This document shows, one piece after another, positions 59,351 through 64,000 of a DNA stretch of 64,000 bases. This DNA comes from Xenorhabdus doucetiae (lineage in GTDB: Bacteria > Pseudomonadota > Gammaproteobacteria > Enterobacterales > Enterobacteriaceae). The stretch covers positions 2,604,001-2,668,000 of the forward strand of contig NZ_FO704550.1 of assembly GCF_000968195.1 (NCBI RefSeq). Direction: 5' to 3'. Numbering within the stretch: position 1 is the first letter of the stretch; every line of letters starts with the position of its first letter. The notes below the pieces were generated by a model. The model searched no databases and was not told the origin of the DNA. It worked only from the letters and a program-made list of their open reading frames with translations. The position numbers were made by a program, and so were the translations under genes.

Positions 59351-59552
59351 GAGCGAAATCTCCCATAACTTCGATCTGGGTATTAATACAACGACTTAAT
59401 CGATAGTTACTGGGCTGACTTCGCATCTGTCTATAAACAGAAAAGAAAGAAGAATTGGAATAGGGCGAATTGACAGAGGAACATGCCCCGTAGTCATCGT
59501 TGCAGCAACGAGCGCCAATTGGCACAAGTGCGAAAGAGAATAATTGCTCCAT
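59340..59552 (-). CDS. Putative leader ORF overlapping plaP
   Basis: 70 codons from an ATG at 59552 with AGGA 9 bases upstream; its TAA (59340-59342) lies 11 bases into plaP, the typical arrangement for translational coupling or leader control. The predicted peptide (MEQLFSFALVPIGARCCNDD...) is Ser-, Tyr-, Asn- and Cys-rich with a rare pattern and shows no recognisable domain. I do not recognise it. It could be a regulatory leader peptide of plaP comparable in position to the polyamine-sensing SpeFL leader of speF-potE, or a chance frame. Ribosome-binding site and overlap support translation. Confidence 0.45.
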   Translation of the reverse strand: MEQLFSFALVPIGARCCNDDYGACSSVNSPYSNSSFFSVYRQMRSQPSNYRLSRCINTQIEVMGDFAHVA

Positions 59553-59663
59553 GTTTGCATTCCTCAGTACAGCAACCCAATTTCAATGATGGTTGCTTAT
59601 GGTCAATATCGATCCGGAACAAAATCCGGCCTCTTGGTGTTGTAAAAAATAACTCAAAGCAAA

Positions 59664-59703
59664 AAAAATAACTGATGCATATTTACGCACCAGTTATTTT
59701 TTA
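59664..59703. terminator. Bidirectional terminator-like hairpin in the plaP leader
   Basis: Stem AATAACTG (59667-59674) ... CAGTTATT (59691-59698), with an inner GCA/TGC extension, flanked by A8 on the left and T6 on the right (plus strand). Read on the minus strand the hairpin is followed by TTTTTTTTGC, so it could stop transcripts entering plaP, about 110 bases before the leader ORF. Confidence 0.75.
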
Positions 59704-59915
59704 GTGCACGCATTTTGCCCTTCAAGTCCAGAAATAGCAAGCGCGATGGCACTAAAAATTTATTATTTTTTACGACACTACAGAGCCTTATGAAGTTAGG
59801 CCCTTACTGAGTTAGTGCTGAAACTTAACGCCATCATATCCGTTGATTGGCTTTTGATAAGTATTTAGCACAGAGGAAAACTCTTTGCCATTTAATTTGA
59901 TTTTTTGAAGTAAAA
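59704..59915. other. Intergenic region between the plaP leader hairpin and the receptor terminator
   Basis: About 210 bases without a supported ORF. If the hairpin at 59664-59703 is an attenuator, the plaP promoter must lie here on the minus strand. Confidence 0.4.
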
Positions 59916-59953
59916 AATCGTCCCATCATTGTAAAATTGATGACGGGACGATT
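59916..59953 (-). terminator. Terminator of the TonB-dependent receptor gene
   Basis: Arms AATCGTCCCATCAT (59916-59929) and GATGACGGGACGATT (59939-59953) with one mismatch and a loop of about 9 bases; minus-strand tail TTTTTTACTTC. Confidence 0.88.
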
Positions 59954-60012
59954 CTATATGAGGCTTAGATGTTAGGTATAATGATTAATATTTATAAAAA
60001 ACGAAATATTAA

Positions 60013-61971
60013 TTAGAAGTCATAATTAATACCGATATTGTAACGGCGGCCATCCAGAACGGCATCATGACTTTCTTCAGTGACTCGTTTGTCAAAAACA
60101 TTATACACTCCACCTAACAAGCGTAGATTTTTAGCCAAGTTATAAGTCACGCCTAAATCGACAAAAGTATAAGAGGGAGTTCCATCTCTCATACTAGAGC
60201 GGTATTGATAATTCTTTGTTTTACTGCGGAAATTAATACGAGTCCATGTATCCAATTCAGGTAGGGGCTGCCAGTTTAAGGTTGCATTTGCCATATGTGT
60301 TGGCATCTTGTTTAATGGCTGGCCTTTGAACTTACCACTTTTTTGCTCAGAATCGGTATAGGTATAGTTTGCTGCTAATGACAAATCTTTTACGATATCC
60401 CAATTCAGGGTGGTTTCGATACCTCGAATATTGGCTTTATCAACATTTATTCGTTTGTTAATAAAATCATAATCCTTACCGCCGAGTTGACAATCTTTTT
60501 CGCAGCCTCTGATTTCAGTGATTTTATCTTTAAACGCAGTATTAAATACGGTTACGCCAATATTAAAATTATCTTGATTATTCCAGATAATACTAATTTC
60601 TTCATTAATACTTTTCTCTGGCTTGAGATCTGGATTGCCTAAGATCATCCCATTACTGAACCGCCCACCGGTTGCTTGCCCCCAATTAGGCGCAACCTGT
60701 CTGATATCAGGGGAACGATAACCGGTGGAAATTCCCCCTTTAATCGTCCATTGCTCATCAGTATGCCAGACGCCATAGAGACGAGGAGTCCAATGCGTAC
60801 CGAAATTTTGATCCTTATCTAACCGGACTCCGCTAGTCAGGGCAAAATCATTCGTCATTTTCCATTCGTCTTCCAAGACAAGTGCCCAACTCCAGCGAGT
60901 TAATTTATTAACATCTTTGGCTGAAGGGAGTTTATTGCCGTTATCTCGTAAATCCTCATAACGATATTGACCTCCGATACTTAACGTGTGGTCATCAAAT
61001 ACCAACGTTGTACGGTTATTGAATACCGTATCATTGTTTGTCATCTCACGTTCAGGATTACGAGACTCATCTCTTTGAATATAAGATGTCATGGTACCAA
61101 AGTCATAAGTACCCTGATGAGTGATAGAATAATTATTACGCTTATAACGACTTGTATCATTTTTACACGATTTTGGCTGACAGTCGCGTGTCTTGCCAAT
61201 CGTTGAATCGCGATCTTGTTCATAGCGACCCGCTTCAAAAGTAAAATCATTTTTCTCATCTGGCGTTAAAGAGAGCGCCACTGCACCGTTACGCATCTCT
61301 TGCTCTCTAAATCCACCTAAGAATTTATCTTCATTACGATGCGAATATAGGCCATTCACCCTCAATCCCAGCAATCCTTCAATAACTGGCCCGGCAGCAT
61401 AAATACTATTCTGATAGCTATTACCCGAATGTTTACTTTCGGTTAGGGTAGCATCTGCTCTCACACTTAAATGCCATTCTTTCTGCGCCTTGCGAGTAAT
61501 CACATTAATCACACCGCCCATCGCATCAGAACCATATAGAGAAGACATCGGTCCCCGCACCACTTCAATGCGTTCAATGGCGGCCAACGGTGGTAACCAC
61601 CCTTGCTCAATGCCCGAACCATCACTATTTGGACGAGTGCCACGTGTATCAACACGCTTACCATCAACCAGGATCATGGTATATTTGGACGCCATACCAC
61701 GGATACTGATGTCGCTGCTGCTACCACCGCCGGTAACAACTACACCCGGTACATCTTTCAGGGCGTCCGTCACATCACGATAGGCTTTAGTTTCCAGCTC
61801 TTCACGGCTAACCACTGAAATAGAAGCCGGTGCATCTTCAATTTCTTGCTGGAAACCTGCGGCAGTGGTGACAACAATTTTATCTTCACCATGATTAGCC
61901 GCTAAAACAGTACTGGATGAAATAGCAGCAACAATACCTAATACAACTTTTTTCTTTGCAAAAACAGCCAT
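60013..61971 (-). CDS. TonB-dependent siderophore receptor (CirA-like)
   Basis: 652-residue outer-membrane beta-barrel. Signal peptide about residues 1-24 ending VLAANHG; TonB box DKIVVTTA; plug domain about 25-150 with APASISVVSREELE, GVVVTGGGSSSDISIRGM, ILVDGKRV, IERIEVVRGPMSSLYGSDAMGGVINVIT (quoted in part). The 22-strand barrel ends in Phe (YNIGINYDF). The plug resembles E. coli CirA, which imports linear catecholates, but two Cys-pair loops (TRDCQPKSCK, GCEKDCQLGG) also resemble FepA-type surface loops, so the ligand is unassigned. The ATG at 61971 is chosen from GGAG 8 bases upstream and the signal peptide start. It lies downstream of the ATPase and permease genes; operon or separate promoter is undecided. 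A palindrome at 62041-62062 may be its operator. Confidence 0.9.
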   Translation of the reverse strand: MAVFAKKKVVLGIVAAISSSTVLAANHGEDKIVVTTAAGFQQEIEDAPASISVVSREELETKAYRDVTDALKDVPGVVVTGGGSSSDISIRGMASKYTMILVDGKRVDTRGTRPNSDGSGIEQGWLPPLAAIERIEVVRGPMSSLYGSDAMGGVINVITRKAQKEWHLSVRADATLTESKHSGNSYQNSIYAAGPVIEGLLGLRVNGLYSHRNEDKFLGGFREQEMRNGAVALSLTPDEKNDFTFEAGRYEQDRDSTIGKTRDCQPKSCKNDTSRYKRNNYSITHQGTYDFGTMTSYIQRDESRNPEREMTNNDTVFNNRTTLVFDDHTLSIGGQYRYEDLRDNGNKLPSAKDVNKLTRWSWALVLEDEWKMTNDFALTSGVRLDKDQNFGTHWTPRLYGVWHTDEQWTIKGGISTGYRSPDIRQVAPNWGQATGGRFSNGMILGNPDLKPEKSINEEISIIWNNQDNFNIGVTVFNTAFKDKITEIRGCEKDCQLGGKDYDFINKRINVDKANIRGIETTLNWDIVKDLSLAANYTYTDSEQKSGKFKGQPLNKMPTHMANATLNWQPLPELDTWTRINFRSKTKNYQYRSSMRDGTPSYTFVDLGVTYNLAKNLRLLGGVYNVFDKRVTEESHDAVLDGRRYNIGINYDF

Positions 61972-62040
61972 TCCCGACTCTCCAAAAGGTAGAATAGTAT
62001 TATTTAAACCAATATGGATAACCGACATATGCTCACAACA

Positions 62041-62062
62041 CAGGGATAATTAATTACCCCTG
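62041..62062. promoter_or_regulatory. 22-bp palindrome upstream of the receptor gene, possible Fur operator
   Basis: CAGGG-A-TAATTAATTA-C-CCCTG: one mismatched pair in an otherwise complete inverted repeat. The core GATAATTAATTAC partly resembles the Fur pattern GATAAT-N-ATTATC, but the outer C/G-rich arms do not. A TATAAC-like -10 on the minus strand lies next to it (about 62069-62074). Confidence 0.4.
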
Positions 62063-62125
62063 TAAGTGTTATATTTAATAAATGACACTTTAGTTCCATT
62101 AAGGTGATTTATCGCTTTTATTATT

Positions 62126-62914
62126 TTAACTCGCTAATTCCGTTACTAAACCATCAATTAATACTTGCGGTATTCCCTGAGAACAATGTTCAATCCGGCC
62201 TTTAATACCATAAACCTCTGCCAGACTACTTGGTGTAATAACCTGCTCAGGTAACCCTTGGGAAATTAATTTACCTTTTTTTAGCATTAACACATGGTCA
62301 CCATGACGCAATGCAATATTAATATCGTGAACAACAACAATGGTAATAATGTTACGGCGGCGCGTTTCACGTGCGACTAAATCCATGACATGGTACTGGT
62401 AGTTTAAATCCAATGCACTTAACGGTTCATCCAATAATAACAACGCCGGGTGACGAATTAATGATTGAGCCAATCCAACCAACTGCTTCTGACCACCCGA
62501 TAATTGATCCAAGTAGCTGAATGCCAAATGCTCAATACCAAGCTGGCGTAACAGTTCCATGACGCTTTGTTCATATTGGCTATTATTCACGCCACCTGAT
62601 GCCCGTTGCGCGACAATCACCGATTCCAATACATGAAGATGCACACCCGCGGGTAATGACTGAGGCAAATAAACCACGTTTTGGGCACGTTGGGCAAAAT
62701 TCATCTTCATCAAATCCTGCCCGTCCAACAGCAGTTCACCACTGGCTTTATTCAGCCCCGCCAGCGAACGCAGAAGTGTCGATTTACCGCAACCATTCGG
62801 CCCTAACAAGACGGTGATTTGACCACGGGGCAAAGAATTAACATCCAGATTTTCAATCACGGGATGTTTCGGATATCCCGCTGTCAAGCCATTGATTTTT
62901 AGCCCCTGATTCAT
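62126..62914 (-). CDS. Iron-siderophore-type ABC transporter ATPase
   Basis: 262 residues, FepC/FecE/FhuC subfamily. Walker A GPNGCGKSTLLRSLAGL at about residues 37-53, Q-loop VVYLPQSLP, signature LSGGQKQLVGLAQSL, Walker B LLLLDEPLSALDLNYQ, H-loop VVVHDINIALRHGD. Energises uptake by the neighbouring permease. The ATG at 62914 overlaps the permease stop (ATGA), so the pair is coupled. Also resembles hemin (HmuV) ATPases, but the FecCD-type partner and receptor favour a siderophore. Confidence 0.93.
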   Translation of the reverse strand: MNQGLKINGLTAGYPKHPVIENLDVNSLPRGQITVLLGPNGCGKSTLLRSLAGLNKASGELLLDGQDLMKMNFAQRAQNVVYLPQSLPAGVHLHVLESVIVAQRASGGVNNSQYEQSVMELLRQLGIEHLAFSYLDQLSGGQKQLVGLAQSLIRHPALLLLDEPLSALDLNYQYHVMDLVARETRRRNIITIVVVHDINIALRHGDHVLMLKKGKLISQGLPEQVITPSSLAEVYGIKGRIEHCSQGIPQVLIDGLVTELAS

Positions 62915-63996
62915 ACATTCCCCCGATGACGTAAAACGATGCTCAGGAAGAAAGGCACACCAACCAACGATGTCACGATCCCAACCGGGATGATCACGCC
63001 GGGGATCAGGTTCTTGGAGGCAATGGAAGTCATTGATAAAACGAGGGCACCAATCAACGCACTCGCCGGCAGGAAGAAACGATGATCTTCACCAAACATC
63101 ATTCTGGCAATATGAGGAGAGATCAATCCAATAAAAGCAATGGGGCCAACAAAGGCAACCGCCAAGGCGGTCAGGATACTGATACGCAGTAATGTTCCCA
63201 AGCGAAGGCGGCTAATATTAATGCCAAAGCTGATCGCACGATCTTCCCCCAGACGCAATGCGGTCAATTTCCAGGCATTGCTCATTGAGACAGGCATAAT
63301 GACAGAGAACACAAGCAACATGATGCCCAATTTTTCCCACGTCGCCCTGCCAAGGCTACCCATTGTCCAGAAAACCAGCCCCTGTAAGGTGTCTTCCGTC
63401 GCGATAAATTGCATCATCGAAATCAACGACTCAAAGGTAAATACCATCGCAATGCCGAATAAGACAACGCCTGAGGTTGACACTTTTGTCCAACGGGTAA
63501 TGCCATCCAGCATCAAGGCCGCTAATAATGCAAAGAGAAAAGCGTTTGCGGAAATAAACCACTGATCCGGAATTCCCGGAATGCCAATCCCCGCTACAAT
63601 CGCTAACGCCGCACCAAAAGAAGCGGCATTGGAAACGCCCAAAGTAAATGGGCTGGCCAACGGGTTATTCAGAATGGTCTGCATTTCAGCGCCGGCCAAT
63701 CCAAGTGATAAGCCGATCACTACCGCCATCAGGGCATAGGGTAATCGAATATCCCAAACAATCACCTGGGTTGCTGCATTAACACTTTCGGGTGAAACCA
63801 GTGTTTGCCAGAGGGTTTGCAGTGATAACCCTGATGGTCCCATTGTAAAATCCAGTACAATGGAAGTGCCAATCGCCAAGACGATGAATAATATCCATGC
63901 AATACGTCGACGCAGGATATGACGATAATGTGCTTTTATGTCGCACTCATTCAATTGCTGTTTCACCATTGGCATAGGCTCGGTAGTGACGCTCAT
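62911..63996 (-). CDS. FecCD-family iron ABC transporter permease
   Basis: 361 residues, about 9-10 membrane segments, single-chain BtuC/FhuB-type permease. Hallmarks: IRLPYALMAVVIGLSLGLAG near residue 85 (the FecCD RLPR motif with LPY), LNNPLASPFTLGVSNAASFGAA, LGEDRAISFGINISRLR, and FVGPIAFIGLISPHIARMMFG, the coupling helix that contacts the ATPase. The start near 63996 is four bases from the window end; an upstream partner (binding protein or second permease) is outside the window. A later Met (MVKQQLNEC, residue 10) is an alternative start. Confidence 0.92.
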   Translation of the reverse strand: MSVTTEPMPMVKQQLNECDIKAHYRHILRRRIAWILFIVLAIGTSIVLDFTMGPSGLSLQTLWQTLVSPESVNAATQVIVWDIRLPYALMAVVIGLSLGLAGAEMQTILNNPLASPFTLGVSNAASFGAALAIVAGIGIPGIPDQWFISANAFLFALLAALMLDGITRWTKVSTSGVVLFGIAMVFTFESLISMMQFIATEDTLQGLVFWTMGSLGRATWEKLGIMLLVFSVIMPVSMSNAWKLTALRLGEDRAISFGINISRLRLGTLLRISILTALAVAFVGPIAFIGLISPHIARMMFGEDHRFFLPASALIGALVLSMTSIASKNLIPGVIIPVGIVTSLVGVPFFLSIVLRHRGNV

Positions 63997-64000
63997 TTTT

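Overview
The window is core chromosome of a gammaproteobacterium of the order Enterobacterales. Protein sequences, gene neighbourhoods (yceD-rpmF-plsX-fabHDG-acpP-fabF-pabC-mltG-tmk-holB-ycfH; lolCDE-cobB; mfd/ndh/nagZ/thiK/lpoB/hinT; icd/rluE-nudJ-mnmA-hflD-purB/phoPQ; rne/rluC/yceF) and the small RNA CyaR all match that order. Fairly AT-rich intergenic DNA, an IS630-type element, a UmoD-like protein and several deletions relative to Escherichia coli suggest the Morganellaceae, most likely Xenorhabdus or Photorhabdus. The genus is an inference from sequence feel, not from a search.

Layout. 1-5.0 kb: cyaR sRNA, fbaB, thiD, a CspC/CspE-type cold shock gene and an aromatic amino acid permease. 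5.4-8.4 kb: a MarA-like regulator, the peptidoglycan amidase gene amiD and an alanine/sodium symporter. 8.4-11.2 kb: a sparse, accessory-looking stretch with an integrase N-terminal stub, an orphan terminator, a PliI-type lysozyme inhibitor candidate, an unknown small secreted protein and a DUF2007-like protein. 11.4-20.8 kb: icd, then rluE-nudJ-mnmA-hflD-purB, a complete IS630-family insertion, and phoPQ. 20.9-24.4 kb: roxA, pepT and cobB. 24.3-27.5 kb: lolCDE. 27.7-39.5 kb: mfd, a UmoD/YcfJ-like gene, ndh, nagZ, thiK, lpoB, hinT, ycfH, holB, tmk. 39.5-49.3 kb: mltG, pabC, the fatty acid synthesis operon, rpmF, yceD, yceF, rluC. 49.4-59.6 kb: rne with a structured 5' leader, an NAD(P)-binding protein, tmaR, sbcB, dld, and a PlaP-type putrescine permease behind a leader ORF. 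60.0-64.0 kb: a TonB-dependent receptor with a FecCD-type permease and ATPase, cut by the window edge before any binding protein is seen.

How the genes work together. The fab cluster makes acyl-ACP and feeds PlsX and phospholipid synthesis. LolCDE exports the lipoproteins (including AmiD and LpoB here) to the outer membrane. AmiD, NagZ, MltG and LpoB cover peptidoglycan cleavage, recycling and synthase activation. PhoPQ is an envelope-stress two-component system. The last locus imports an iron-siderophore or similar ligand.

No obvious large novel system (no CRISPR array, toxin cluster or secondary-metabolite cluster) is present. The observations most worth following are: a lysine at the catalytic glutamate of PepT, a PhoQ sensor lacking the acidic patch, the plaP leader region with an overlapping upstream ORF and terminator hairpin, two candidate small transcripts (minus strand near 9.4-9.5 kb, plus strand near 32.3 kb), the PliI-like gene beside an integrase stub, and tandem repeats inside thiK and in front of sbcB.
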